In this document: piece after piece, positions 51,048-59,546 of the stretch
Layout of the letters: each line of letters begins with the position of its first letter
Numbering within the stretch: the stretch's first letter is position 1
Assembly (NCBI RefSeq): GCF_000739575.1
Contig: NZ_BBJO01000042.1
Coordinates: forward strand, 1 to 64,000
DNA: 64,000 nucleotides
Direction: 5' to 3'
Source: Halobellus rufus
GTDB taxonomy: Archaea; Halobacteriota; Halobacteria; Halobacteriales; Haloferacaceae
Notes under the pieces: generated by a model
What the model saw: only the letters and a program-made list of their open reading frames with translations
What the model was told of the DNA's origin: nothing
Database searches by the model: none
Position numbers and translations under genes: made by a program

Positions 51048-52391
51048 TTACTCGCCTTTCCGGCGGTCCGCGGAGTACGGGACATCGCCGACAGTAGCGG
51101 TGATCTCGCACTGTTCGTGCCGTTCGACCTTCGGGTTCGGCGAGTCGTCCTCGCCCCAGATCAACGTGACCTCGGTTCCGGGCTCGGCGTACTCGGTATC
51201 GAGACTGCACAGCGAGATGACGGTGCCTGCGTCGTACTCGTACGAGCGCGAGTGCGACAGGCCGACCCGTTCGCCATCGATGCGCACTTCGTCGTAATTC
51301 GCCCGTCCCCACCCGATTCGCGGGAGTTCCATGAATTTCTTCGTCTCGCCGGCGCGGAACAGCGAGGCGTAGACGTCGATCACGTCGTCTTCGTCCCACG
51401 CCAGCGACACCAACGTTCGGTCTGGATCGTCTGCCATCTCTTCGAGCGCCTCGCGACCGACGAACTCGTGATCGAAGCTGATGAGCTTCCCGTAGCCGAG
51501 CTCGAACGGGTCCATATAGTACGCGGAGATGCCGTCGGCAACGAAGCTCCCGTCGATCGAGTACGTCGCTTCGCGGCTGTCGGCGTCGAGCCACTCGCGG
51601 TAACCGCCCATCTCGTCGACGTCGTAGATCGGCGGGACGCCAGGGGGGACCCAGCCGAGTTTCACCGAGAGGGTGTGGTAGGCTTTCGACCCGAGCTGCT
51701 TGAGACCGTGTTCTTCACCTGCTTCGACGATGGCGTCGCGTACCTGATCGGCGTGCTCGAACGGACCGATGAACTCGAATCCGAACTCCGTCGACATCCC
51801 GTGTCCGAGGGCGATGGTCTCGACACCCGCGAGATCGATCGTCTCGAAGTGATAGAAGGGAATCGAGTCCAAGTCCGCGTCCGTGACCTGTTCGAGTACC
51901 GGTCGCGCGTTCGGTCCCTGCACTTGAAACACGAAGTTCTCGGGATCGCCCTCGTGCGCCGACGTTCGGGGTTCGGTCTCGACGGTAGCGTCGTAATCCC
52001 CCGTTTCGAGGTTGTATCGAACCCAGTTCGCCGAGAGCATCCCGGCGCTGTAGTACTCCTCGTCGTCGAGCCGAAGCATCGGACCGTCGCCGATGATGTG
52101 TCCGTTTTGATTACACATCACGAGTTGCTTGGCGCGGCCGACGTCGTAGTTCTCGAAGCTGTTGACGCTGAGATCGCGCAGTAGATCCTCCGCGTCGGGC
52201 CCGGTAACACGGAGCGCCGTCATGTGGTGTGAGAGGTTCGCGAGCGAGACCGACTCCGTGACCGCCCGCTGTTCGTCCAGCCAGTTCGTTATCTCGTTCG
52301 GGACGACCGGGAAGTTGTCCGTGTAGTCGCCGCCCTTCTGGCGAAGTACCTCGACAGGATCGCCTGACGCCTGAATGGCTTCGGGGTCCAT
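51048..52391 (-). CDS. LigM-like tetrahydrofolate-dependent aryl O-demethylase (GcvT/aminomethyltransferase family)
   Basis: The 447-residue protein has the GcvT fold. Compared with LigM/DesA, the vanillate and syringate demethylases of sphingomonads, it keeps many shared features: DPVEVLR, PNEITNWLDEQ, NLSHHMTALRVTG, GRAKQLVMCNQNGHIIGDG, YREWLDADSREATYSIDGSF, PFELGYGKLISFDHEFVGR and LAWDEDDVIDVYASLF. LigM transfers the methyl group of vanillate to tetrahydrofolate. Glycine-cleavage T proteins are shorter (about 360-400 residues) and lack the YREW/SFDHEF pattern. The gene has a TATA-like element (about 52415-52427) 28 nt upstream. The next genes are an amidohydrolase, an aldehyde dehydrogenase and a ThDP enzyme. 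A dimethylglycine or DMSP demethylase role is possible but less consistent with context. Confidence 0.8.
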   Translation of the reverse strand: MDPEAIQASGDPVEVLRQKGGDYTDNFPVVPNEITNWLDEQRAVTESVSLANLSHHMTALRVTGPDAEDLLRDLSVNSFENYDVGRAKQLVMCNQNGHIIGDGPMLRLDDEEYYSAGMLSANWVRYNLETGDYDATVETEPRTSAHEGDPENFVFQVQGPNARPVLEQVTDADLDSIPFYHFETIDLAGVETIALGHGMSTEFGFEFIGPFEHADQVRDAIVEAGEEHGLKQLGSKAYHTLSVKLGWVPPGVPPIYDVDEMGGYREWLDADSREATYSIDGSFVADGISAYYMDPFELGYGKLISFDHEFVGREALEEMADDPDRTLVSLAWDEDDVIDVYASLFRAGETKKFMELPRIGWGRANYDEVRIDGERVGLSHSRSYEYDAGTVISLCSLDTEYAEPGTEVTLIWGEDDSPNPKVERHEQCEITATVGDVPYSADRRKGE

Positions 52392-52414
52392 ACAGCGAGA
52401 GGGTCACCCCATAT

Positions 52415-52427
52415 ACTTAAATATATC
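52415..52427 (-). promoter_or_regulatory. O-demethylase promoter
   Basis: The minus strand reads ATATATTTAAGTATA, centred about 28 nt before the ATG at 52391. Confidence 0.5.
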
Positions 52428-52532
52428 TTAGGAGGAAATAGCTGGAATTCCCCGAATGACTCGGCTTGGCTGACCCAGGATGGATCCGACGGGAGACACG
52501 GCAATCCGACAGACGATCCGTTCGACGGAGCG

Positions 52533-53522
52533 CTACAGGTCGAGGAGGCGTCGTATATTCCCGGAGAAGATCTTCTCCTTGTCTGTCTCAGAGACGTCGA
52601 GTTCCTCGATCAACGGGATGATTTCGGTCGCCCAGTACTGTCCCTTGTCGGGACCGAACGGGTAATCGGCGCTGTAGACGACGTTGTCCGCGCCGAAGAA
52701 CTCCAGACCGCACTCAAGCGGGTAGGACTCCCCCTGACTGCTGACCGCCGTGTCCCCGTAGATCCGGTCGAAATAGGCGTCCAGCGGCTCTGACAGATCA
52801 GCGATCGCGGGGTTTTGATACAGTTCGGGCTCTTCGCTCCGCGTTTGGTACCACGATCGGATCCGACCGACGAGGTAGGGGAACGACCCACCGAGGTGGT
52901 GTGAGATGATCTCCAGGTTCTCGTGGCGGTCGAGCACGCCGGAGAAGATGAGCCGTGCCAGCGCGATGTTGGTGTCGAACGGCCACGCGAGCATCTTGTA
53001 GATCCACGTGTGAGACTGGTCGTAATCGTGCCAATCGGCGAGTTGCGGGTGAATCCAAATGGGGACGTCGAGGTCGTCGACGGTGGCGTAGAACTCCTCG
53101 AAATCGTCGTCGTCGAGCATTTTTCCGTCGATGTTCGAGAAGATCTGGATGCCGTGCATTCCGAGGTCCTCGACGCATCGGCGGGCTTCGTCGACGTACT
53201 CGTCGGTGAGGAACGGGACCGTTCCGGTCGCGATGAACCGGTCGGGGTGCTCGTCGGCGATCCGTCGGATCTCGTTGTTCGCGACGCGGGTCGCTTCGAG
53301 GGCGTCGTCGGGATCGGCCCCCTGCCACAGCATCGGTGCGGCGAGGTTGATCACCTGTTTGTCGATCCCGTTCTTGTCGAGGTACTCGAGTCGCCCGTCT
53401 ACCTTGAACATCCGCGGCGCGTTCCGGAGGCTATCCAGTTCTGAGCTCGGATGCACTTTCTCCAGTTCGTCGAGCGCCTCGTACGACATAATGTGCGAGG
53501 TCGCGTCTATGATCTCGGGCAT
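52533..53522 (-). CDS. Amidohydrolase (ACMSD/LigW-type decarboxylase family)
   Basis: The 329-residue TIM-barrel protein belongs to the amidohydrolase-2 group, including 2-amino-3-carboxymuconate semialdehyde decarboxylase, gamma-resorcylate decarboxylase and 5-carboxyvanillate decarboxylase (LigW). Probable metal or catalytic residues are His10 in IIDATSHIM, His158 in PIWIHPQLADWH, His208-209 in IISHHLGGSFPYL and Asp286 in VYSADYPFG. The first motif is TxH rather than HxH, so one metal ligand differs from ACMSD. It could decarboxylate an aromatic acid produced by the neighbouring enzymes. It is on the same strand as the demethylase, 141 nt upstream of it, with its own promoter-like AT-rich stretch. 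Confidence 0.82.
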   Translation of the reverse strand: MPEIIDATSHIMSYEALDELEKVHPSSELDSLRNAPRMFKVDGRLEYLDKNGIDKQVINLAAPMLWQGADPDDALEATRVANNEIRRIADEHPDRFIATGTVPFLTDEYVDEARRCVEDLGMHGIQIFSNIDGKMLDDDDFEEFYATVDDLDVPIWIHPQLADWHDYDQSHTWIYKMLAWPFDTNIALARLIFSGVLDRHENLEIISHHLGGSFPYLVGRIRSWYQTRSEEPELYQNPAIADLSEPLDAYFDRIYGDTAVSSQGESYPLECGLEFFGADNVVYSADYPFGPDKGQYWATEIIPLIEELDVSETDKEKIFSGNIRRLLDL

Positions 53523-53660
53523 CGTTCGCCGATTGGAGTAATAATACTTAAATTATTGTGTGCCTGGGGTGAATCCTCCTTCCAGTGACGACGGTTCGGT
53601 CCGTGCTCGGGGAATTTCGATCCACGATCTCGAGGCAGTCCACTATGCGGATTGGTCGCA

Positions 53661-53670
53661 AAGCCTAATA
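53661..53670 (+). promoter_or_regulatory. Promoter of the second aldehyde dehydrogenase
   Basis: AAGCCTAATA at 53661-53670 is centred about 28 nt before the ATG at 53694. It supports this start over the in-frame ATG at 53652. Confidence 0.45.
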
Positions 53671-53693
53671 CCAATAGCCGGATACTGCAAGAT

Positions 53694-55133
53694 ATGTCTC
53701 AGGAGCGCGCCGAGCAGCGTGGGATGTTTATCGACGGCGAGTACCACCACACCGACGAAACGTTCTCGGTCGACGATCCGTCGACGGGCGAGACGATCGC
53801 ATCAGTGACGGACGCGGGCGAGGCCGGCGTGGACGCCGCGCTCGAATCCGCGGAACGCGCCCACTCGGAATGGGTCGCGATGGACCCCGTCGAGCGCGGT
53901 CGGATACTCCGTGACGTCGCCCGGGGGCTGGAATCCCACGTCGACGAGTTAGCCGAACTCGCGACCCGAGAGATCGGTCGCCCGATCGGCCAGTCGAAGG
54001 GACTAGTCGCCAACGCGGTCGACTACGTCGACTACTACGCGGGGATGACCGACAAGATCGAGGGAGAGACGTATCCGTTAACGCAGTCGAATCAGGCTTT
54101 CAGTCGGAGGGAACCCATCGGGATTAGCGCGCAGATCGTCCCGTGGAACGCCCCGGTCCTGCTCTGTTTCCGTGGCGTCGCTCCGGCGCTGGCCGCCGGA
54201 AACGCGGTCGTGGTCAAACCGTCTCCGTTCGCTCCGGGGATCATCCTCAAACTGGCGGAGATCGCGAGCGAGGCGAGCCTGCCCGACGGCCTGTTCAACG
54301 TGGTCCCGGGGCTCGTCGAAACCAGCAAAGCGCTGACGACGGACTCTCGGATCGGACAGATAACCTTCACCGGCTCTGTCTCGACCGGACAGATCGTCGG
54401 AAAGACAGCGCTCGACCAGGTCGTTCCGACGGTGCTGGAACTGGGTGGAAAGAGCCCCGCGGTCGTCTTCGACGACGCCGATCTGGAGGCCGCACTCGAC
54501 GGTGCGATGAAGGCCATCACGCTCGTCAACGGTCAGGTGTGCTTCGCGACGACGCGGATCTTCGTCCACGAGGACGTCTACGACGAGTTCAAGCAGCGCT
54601 ACGTCGACGCCGTTGAATCCATCACGCTTGGTCCCGGATCGGAGGACCCCGATCTGGGCCCCGTGATCTCCGCCGACGCCGTCGAAGAGATCGACAGCTA
54701 CGTCCAGAGCGCCATCGAGGGGGGCGCGCGTGCCCTCACCGGCGGCAGGCCGGCGGACCGCGCGGGCAACTTCTACGAACCGACCGTCATCGAGGGGGCG
54801 GCGGACGACGCGCCCATCTCCTGTGAGGAGGTGTTCGGCCCGGTCATCAACCTCTACTCGTTCTCCGACGAGGAGGAGGCAATCCGCCGTGCGAACGACA
54901 CGGAGTTCGGTCTCTACGCGACAGTATGGACGAACACGCTCGACAGGGCCCACCGCGTCGCCAACGGTATCGAGGCCGGGAGCGTGATGGTCAACCAGTA
55001 CGCCGGCTCGCGCCCGCAAACTCCCTTCGGCGGCTACAAGAAGAGCGGTCTCGGTCGAGAGAAGGGGATGCAGGCCGTCGAACACTACACTCAACAGAAA
55101 ACGATCAACATCGAGATCGGCGGCGACGAGTAG
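53694..55133 (+). CDS. Aldehyde dehydrogenase (aromatic aldehyde candidate)
   Basis: The 479-residue ALDH has the general base Glu at about 249 in LELGGKSPAV and the nucleophile Cys at about 283 in NGQVCFATTRIF. The cofactor loop FTGSVSTGQ and C-terminal PFGGYKKSGLGREKG are intact. It sits between the amidohydrolase (divergent) and the ThDP enzyme (convergent), so the three could catalyse successive steps: ThDP-dependent decarboxylation gives an aldehyde, this enzyme oxidises it, and the resulting acid is demethylated. NAD or NADP preference is not resolved. Confidence 0.9.
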   Translation: MSQERAEQRGMFIDGEYHHTDETFSVDDPSTGETIASVTDAGEAGVDAALESAERAHSEWVAMDPVERGRILRDVARGLESHVDELAELATREIGRPIGQSKGLVANAVDYVDYYAGMTDKIEGETYPLTQSNQAFSRREPIGISAQIVPWNAPVLLCFRGVAPALAAGNAVVVKPSPFAPGIILKLAEIASEASLPDGLFNVVPGLVETSKALTTDSRIGQITFTGSVSTGQIVGKTALDQVVPTVLELGGKSPAVVFDDADLEAALDGAMKAITLVNGQVCFATTRIFVHEDVYDEFKQRYVDAVESITLGPGSEDPDLGPVISADAVEEIDSYVQSAIEGGARALTGGRPADRAGNFYEPTVIEGAADDAPISCEEVFGPVINLYSFSDEEEAIRRANDTEFGLYATVWTNTLDRAHRVANGIEAGSVMVNQYAGSRPQTPFGGYKKSGLGREKGMQAVEHYTQQKTINIEIGGDE

Positions 55134-55178
55134 GCGCTGTCGTCGGAGGGACCAGGCGGTGACGAGTTCGCTCGCGTG

Positions 55179-56909
55179 TTACGGCCGTTCGACCGTGACG
55201 TCGAGAACGGCGGGCGTTCCGCTGTCCACCGCGGCGGCGGCCGCCTCCAGCGCCTGAGGGAGTTCGTCAGGGTCGTCGACGGTTCGCGTGTGCGCGTCGA
55301 CGAGCGTCGCCGGCGCTGAGAGGTCGACGCGCGTCTCGATGTGACTCTCGGGAACCGCGTCCGCGGCCGCCGCCCCCTCGGGGTACTGCGCCTTCGTCGC
55401 ACCTTCGACCGCGTTCCACCCTTGGTTGTCGTACACGACGGTGAGCGTCGGGGCGTCGTATTCGGCCGCCAGCAGCGCACACGCCGACGGGTTCGCGAAC
55501 AGATAGGAGCCGTCGCCGACGAGGGAGATCACACGGCTGTCCGGCGACGCGAGTTTCGCACCGACCCCCGCCCCGCCGGCCCAGCCGAGTCCGGCACCGC
55601 CCTTCCAGAAGTAACTCCCCGGCTCCGAGAGCCGGATCTGAGACATGATCGCGGGGCGGCTGGTCACCGCGTCCTCGACGACGATCGTGTCGTCGTCGAC
55701 GATCGAGGAGACGGCGGCGGAGAGTACGGTCGGGGTGAGCCGCCCTGCCGACTCATCCGCGGAAAGCCGGTCGGCAGCGTCTGCACGTCGCTCGGCGGCC
55801 ACGTCGCGCCAGAAGGACCCGCTCGTTTCCGTCGTCTGACTCAGTCGGTCGGCGACGGCTTCGAGCGTCGTCGCCGCATCGGCTTGGATCGTCTCGTCGA
55901 TCGCGAACGGCCAACGGGGGTAGGTAGGTTTCGTCGGGGCGGGATCGATCTGGACGACGGTCGCGTCCGTCGGTGACTCGCGCTCGTCGGGTATCCACGG
56001 AACGTCCGTCTCCGCGAGGATCACGAGATCCGCGCGATCCAAGGCCACTTCCGGGTCGTATCCGATGTGGTGGTCGTGGTCCCGTGGGAAACACAGCGTC
56101 GTCGGAGTCTGCTCGACCACCCCAGCACCAGCAGCCTCGGCGAACGCGACGACTGCTCCAACGCGGTCGTCGGCCGGAGCCCGTCCGATGTCGCTCGTGA
56201 TCACTGCCGGTCTGTCGGCGTCTCGCACGTACGAGAGGAGCCGTTCGATTTCGCTTGCGTCGGCACCTCCCGGCCCGACACGCCGTCGAGAAGTGGTGAC
56301 GGGGGCGGCGTTCACCGTCTCACTGAGCGCCTCTCTCGTCGCCGTGACGTAGACCGGACCCGGCGGGTGAGAGACTGCGCGTTCCAATCCGCGGCGGACG
56401 GTTTCAGCGGGATCTGCGGGCGGTCGGTACTGGTCACTCCACCGGCAGTACTCGCGCACGATTCCCGGCTGGTCAAACACGTCTTGGAAGTAGTGGACCG
56501 GATGGTCGCGGGATCCCGAGTGGCCGGCGTCCGTCACCGGCGCGAGACCGGCGAGGACGAAGACGGGGGCCCCTGCACGGTGAGCGTTGTGCATCGCGGC
56601 TCCGAGGTTCTGGGTCCCGACGTCGACGTGAACGAGCACGACCTGTGGTTCGCCCGTCACGGCCGCGTATCCGTGCGCCGCGCTCATCGCGGCGAACTCG
56701 TGCGGACTGGAGACGATATCGGGGATTTCGTCCTCATCGCCGGCTCGGCGGACGGCAGCCGCCGCCTCCAAGAGCGGCGTGTGATCGGTCCCGAGGTTCG
56801 CGAAGACGCGGTCCACGCCGTAGCTGTGAAACGCGCGAAGGAATCGCTCTGCGGCGGTACGGTCGACTGCCGTCGGATTTGAATCGGGTTCTGACACGGG
56901 ATTGGTCAC
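55179..56909 (-). CDS. Thiamin-diphosphate enzyme, benzoylformate decarboxylase-like
   Basis: The 576-residue protein has three domains of the pyruvate-oxidase/ALS-like superfamily. The activating Glu is at about 71 in SSPHEFAAMSAAHG, and the ThDP-Mg motif GDGSYLFANPSACAL with DNQGW is at about residues 465-498. Domain 2 contains HIGYDPEVALDRADLVILAE. It is not acetolactate synthase-like at the C-terminus. Benzoylformate decarboxylases and related enzymes convert arylglyoxylates to aldehydes, and the neighbouring ALDH would take the aldehyde; this is inference. The gene starts with GTG, about 31 nt after a GTTATATCC element (about 56936-56944), and it is convergent with the ALDH gene. Confidence 0.82.
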   Translation of the reverse strand: MTNPVSEPDSNPTAVDRTAAERFLRAFHSYGVDRVFANLGTDHTPLLEAAAAVRRAGDEDEIPDIVSSPHEFAAMSAAHGYAAVTGEPQVVLVHVDVGTQNLGAAMHNAHRAGAPVFVLAGLAPVTDAGHSGSRDHPVHYFQDVFDQPGIVREYCRWSDQYRPPADPAETVRRGLERAVSHPPGPVYVTATREALSETVNAAPVTTSRRRVGPGGADASEIERLLSYVRDADRPAVITSDIGRAPADDRVGAVVAFAEAAGAGVVEQTPTTLCFPRDHDHHIGYDPEVALDRADLVILAETDVPWIPDERESPTDATVVQIDPAPTKPTYPRWPFAIDETIQADAATTLEAVADRLSQTTETSGSFWRDVAAERRADAADRLSADESAGRLTPTVLSAAVSSIVDDDTIVVEDAVTSRPAIMSQIRLSEPGSYFWKGGAGLGWAGGAGVGAKLASPDSRVISLVGDGSYLFANPSACALLAAEYDAPTLTVVYDNQGWNAVEGATKAQYPEGAAAADAVPESHIETRVDLSAPATLVDAHTRTVDDPDELPQALEAAAAAVDSGTPAVLDVTVERP

Positions 56910-57008
56910 TCCAACGTGAGATATCCACAGTCGACCCGGATATAACTATGTCGCCAACGGAACGAGCGATATTAAATGCCCGGAGAAGAGGTGCCTGACA
57001 GCTCGCGA

Positions 57009-57830
57009 TTACCGTGGACCGGTGCCCATAGAGGATTTCACGTTCTCGCGCCAGTGGAAGAGGTACTTCTCCAGCTTGCTGAAGACTCCGTACTCGATGA
57101 GCATCATCACGATAACGAAGAGTACCACGTACTGGAGTACGCCGACCATCGAGAATCGACTCATATTGTCCCGAATGAGGAATCCGATTCCGACGTTCGA
57201 GATGACGACTTCCGCGAGGATGGTCACCTTCCACGCGACCGAGAACGTGAATCGAATGCTCGAGAACACCTCGGGGAGGATCGACGAGAACAGGACTCGC
57301 CTGTACACGCGTGCTCGCGAAACGTCGAACGCGCTCGACATATCGAGCAGGTCCGAGTTGACGTTTTCGACGCCGCTTTGGATCATATCCACGACGAACG
57401 GTGCCGTGATGATCGCCGTTGCGAGCATCGGCGTCGTGTCGCTGATACCGAACGCCATCGCGGTGAAGATGACGACGAACAACCCCGGCACGGCCATCCC
57501 AACGAGAACGTAGTATCGGAGCACTCGTCCCCAGAAGCTGCTCACGCCGAGGACGATTCCGCCGATAACGCCGACGACGAGGGCTGCCACGAACCCGTAG
57601 AGAATCCGCTTCATCGAGGCGACGAAGTGCATCACCCAATCGCCGGTCTGGAGCATTCCGTACATCGACGAGCCGACGAGAAGCGGAGAGGCGATGAGGT
57701 CGGTGATTCCGAAGACGCGAGCGCCCAGCTCCCAGACGAGGACGAGCAGGAGGATGGACTCGACGAAAACGACTCTCCGGTTGCCTAGGAGGACACCTTC
57801 GACCGTCCCACGTAACTGTGAAGTGCTCAT
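57009..57830 (-). CDS. ABC transporter permease (taurine/nitrate-type, system 3)
   Basis: The 273-residue protein has about six membrane segments and the EAA-like loop DMSSAFDVSRARVYRRVLFSSILPEVFSS. The N-terminal part reads VFVESILLLVLVWELGARVFG. It belongs to the SsuC/TauC permease family and lies 6 nt beyond the binding-protein gene, so the two are cotranscribed. A second, related permease is at 60497. Either the two form a heterodimer or only one is used; both belong to a single cluster with one ATPase. Confidence 0.9.
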   Translation of the reverse strand: MSTSQLRGTVEGVLLGNRRVVFVESILLLVLVWELGARVFGITDLIASPLLVGSSMYGMLQTGDWVMHFVASMKRILYGFVAALVVGVIGGIVLGVSSFWGRVLRYYVLVGMAVPGLFVVIFTAMAFGISDTTPMLATAIITAPFVVDMIQSGVENVNSDLLDMSSAFDVSRARVYRRVLFSSILPEVFSSIRFTFSVAWKVTILAEVVISNVGIGFLIRDNMSRFSMVGVLQYVVLFVIVMMLIEYGVFSKLEKYLFHWRENVKSSMGTGPR

Positions 57831-57836
57831 CTGACC

Positions 57837-59075
57837 TCAGACCATCTCTTCGAGGTCGGAAACCGTCATAAACGTGAGGTGGTCTTCCCAACCGGAGGGG
57901 ACTTGACCGAGTTCTTCCATCACGTTCATAACGCTCCGAGCGTCCTCGACGGATTCGTCGTCCAGCCCGACTTCGGAGTACAGAGCGGACCGCGAGAGGC
58001 TCTGGATCTGTTCGACCTCGTTACCGGAGAACAGGTCCATCAGGAACCGCGCTTCCTCTTGGCTCTCTGCTTCGAGGGTTTCCTGTCCGGCCGGGTCTTC
58101 AGCGATCTCCGGAATGTTCTCTTGGACGTAATTGAGGCCCTCGCTCCACATATTGATCATATTCAGGAGGACCTCGGGGTTTTCCTCGGCGAAGTCGAGC
58201 CGCGTCGAGAGGCTGACGAGCGGCGGCCGTCCCCAGTCCTGTTCGAGGTAGTCGTTCCAGATCCACAGCAGCGGCTTGAGTTCGCCGTTGACGATTTCGG
58301 TGAGCCCGGCGGACGAAGCCGAGTGAACCGCCGTCGCGAGGTCGCCGCGGAGCGTGAGTTGCGGCATCGTTCCGCGGTCAGCGGTCTGGACGTTGAAATC
58401 CCCGCCGTCCTGCGCGAGGTTGTACCCGTACTTCTCCTGGATGATGTTCTGGAGGTGCGGTACGGCACCGGCCGCCCAGCCGGGGATGCCGAATCGGGCC
58501 TCTTCCTCGACGATCTTGTCGAGCGACGCCTGAACGCTCCCGGTCTCGTCGGGGTCGTACGGTCCACCCACCTCCACCCACGGGGTCGAGACGACGCCCT
58601 CGATGTTTCCGAACGTGACCAACTGCTGGTCCTGTTCGACGCCGAGCCGTGCGTCCTCGACCCAACTCACAGTCCCCATATCGATCTGCCCGGAGGCGAA
58701 AAGCGTCGCGTCCTCGAAGGTGAGTTCGTAATCGAGCTGGTACCCGTCTTCCTCGAAGCGGGGCTGAATGAGGTCGTTCTCCGCGAGGTAGTACTCCATC
58801 ACGATGTTGACCGGCATCCCGACGGGTGGCGTCGCGAACGATACGGTGGTCAGATCACCGCCACCGTCGCCGCCGCTGTCACCGCCGCCACCGTCACCGC
58901 CGCTGTCACCGCCGCCACCGTCACCGCCGCTGTCTCCGCCGCTGTCACCGCCACCGTCTCCACCACTCGTACAGCCGGCGAGCGTCGCTGCGACCGCACC
59001 GGCACCTGTGGCTTTGATGAATTTCCGTCTGTTTATACGACCGACTGATTGAAACGACTGGTCATCCCGTGGCAT
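57837..59075 (-). CDS. Substrate-binding lipoprotein (NMT1/SsuA-type, system 3)
   Basis: The 412-residue precursor has a Tat signal and lipobox (RRKFIKATGAGAVAATLAGC), a Gly/Asp/Ser linker of about 40 residues, and an NMT1/THI5-like binding domain: TTVSFATPPVGMPVNIVMEY then DATLFASGQIDMGTVSWV. This class feeds importers of sulfonates, nitrate, phthalate-like acids or pyrimidine precursors. A TTTATAATG element (about 59098-59106) on the minus strand precedes the ATG by 27 nt. An aromatic ligand would fit the enzymes encoded at 51048-56909, but the ligand is not determined. Confidence 0.9.
   Translation of the reverse strand: MPRDDQSFQSVGRINRRKFIKATGAGAVAATLAGCTSGGDGGGDSGGDSGGDGGGGDSGGDGGGGDSGGDGGGDLTTVSFATPPVGMPVNIVMEYYLAENDLIQPRFEEDGYQLDYELTFEDATLFASGQIDMGTVSWVEDARLGVEQDQQLVTFGNIEGVVSTPWVEVGGPYDPDETGSVQASLDKIVEEEARFGIPGWAAGAVPHLQNIIQEKYGYNLAQDGGDFNVQTADRGTMPQLTLRGDLATAVHSASSAGLTEIVNGELKPLLWIWNDYLEQDWGRPPLVSLSTRLDFAEENPEVLLNMINMWSEGLNYVQENIPEIAEDPAGQETLEAESQEEARFLMDLFSGNEVEQIQSLSRSALYSEVGLDDESVEDARSVMNVMEELGQVPSGWEDHLTFMTVSDLEEMV
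58856..58972 (+). repeat. Tandem codon repeats encoding the Gly/Asp/Ser linker of binding protein 3
   Basis: About ten copies of related units (CCACCGTCACCGCCGCTGTC and variants) encode the tether. The tract is the longest of the three linker repeats in this window. Confidence 0.7.
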
Positions 59076-59462
59076 ACGGTAGCAAGTCAGTATCGATCAT
59101 TATAAACCCATCGATTGTGGGTACGGACACCACAGTACCGCGACCGCTGACAGGAGCGTGGCCACGGGGCCTTCTGTCGAATGCCGTCGAGGTCCCACGA
59201 AACGAAGTTCGTTCAGATTCGCCTCTGTCCTCACACCGTCGTGCCGGTTTTCTTGTCGACGCTCGGGTGCGTGCGTGGGTAAGGGACTCGCCTCCGATGT
59301 GGAGAGTAATCACTCGAGCACGTGAATAAGAAACGGACGGAGCGACAAGGTGCGAACCCCACTCAGATGCGAAAGGTCAATCGGGTTTCAAAATCCAGTG
59401 CCTTGGGATGATATCGCGTAGCAAATCTAAAGTACACCGACTAACTATAGGCGATCACAGCT
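59076..59462. other. 387-bp interval between divergent ABC genes
   Basis: This stretch holds the binding-protein promoter at about 59098-59106 (minus) and is otherwise without a credible gene. Its composition is more AT-rich toward the right end, where TCTAAAG (about 59426-59432) and CTATAG (59445-59450) are candidate promoter elements for the ATPase operon. Confidence 0.4.
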
Positions 59463-59546
59463 ATGAAAGAGAGCAACTCTCACACAACCCGTATTCGACC
59501 GTCTTCTGAGGCCTCGGGTAGTAGAGGTGACGCTGATGGCGTCTGA
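59463..59546 (+). CDS. Possible 27-residue leader peptide upstream of the ABC ATPase
   Basis: The frame ATG 59463 to TGA 59544-59546 encodes MKESNSHTTRIRPSSEASG plus eight residues. It ends 11 nt inside the ATPase coding region, which starts at 59536 in another frame. A candidate TATA-like element lies 30-35 nt upstream. The overlap would couple translation of the leader to the ATPase. A second short frame in the same transporter is at 60404. Confidence 0.3.
   Translation: MKESNSHTTRIRPSSEASGSRGDADGV
59524..59530 (+). promoter_or_regulatory. Shine-Dalgarno site of the ABC ATPase gene
   Basis: GAGGTGA at 59524-59530, 5 nt before the ATG at 59536, is one of the few strong ribosome-binding sequences in the window. 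It favours ATG 59536 over the in-frame GTG at 59527 and implies a transcript with a leader. Confidence 0.55.

Noticed and set aside
58856-58972. Regular repeats that could be mistaken for a CRISPR or satellite array
   Set aside because: There are no unique spacers; the units are in frame and encode the Gly/Asp/Ser linker of the lipoprotein.
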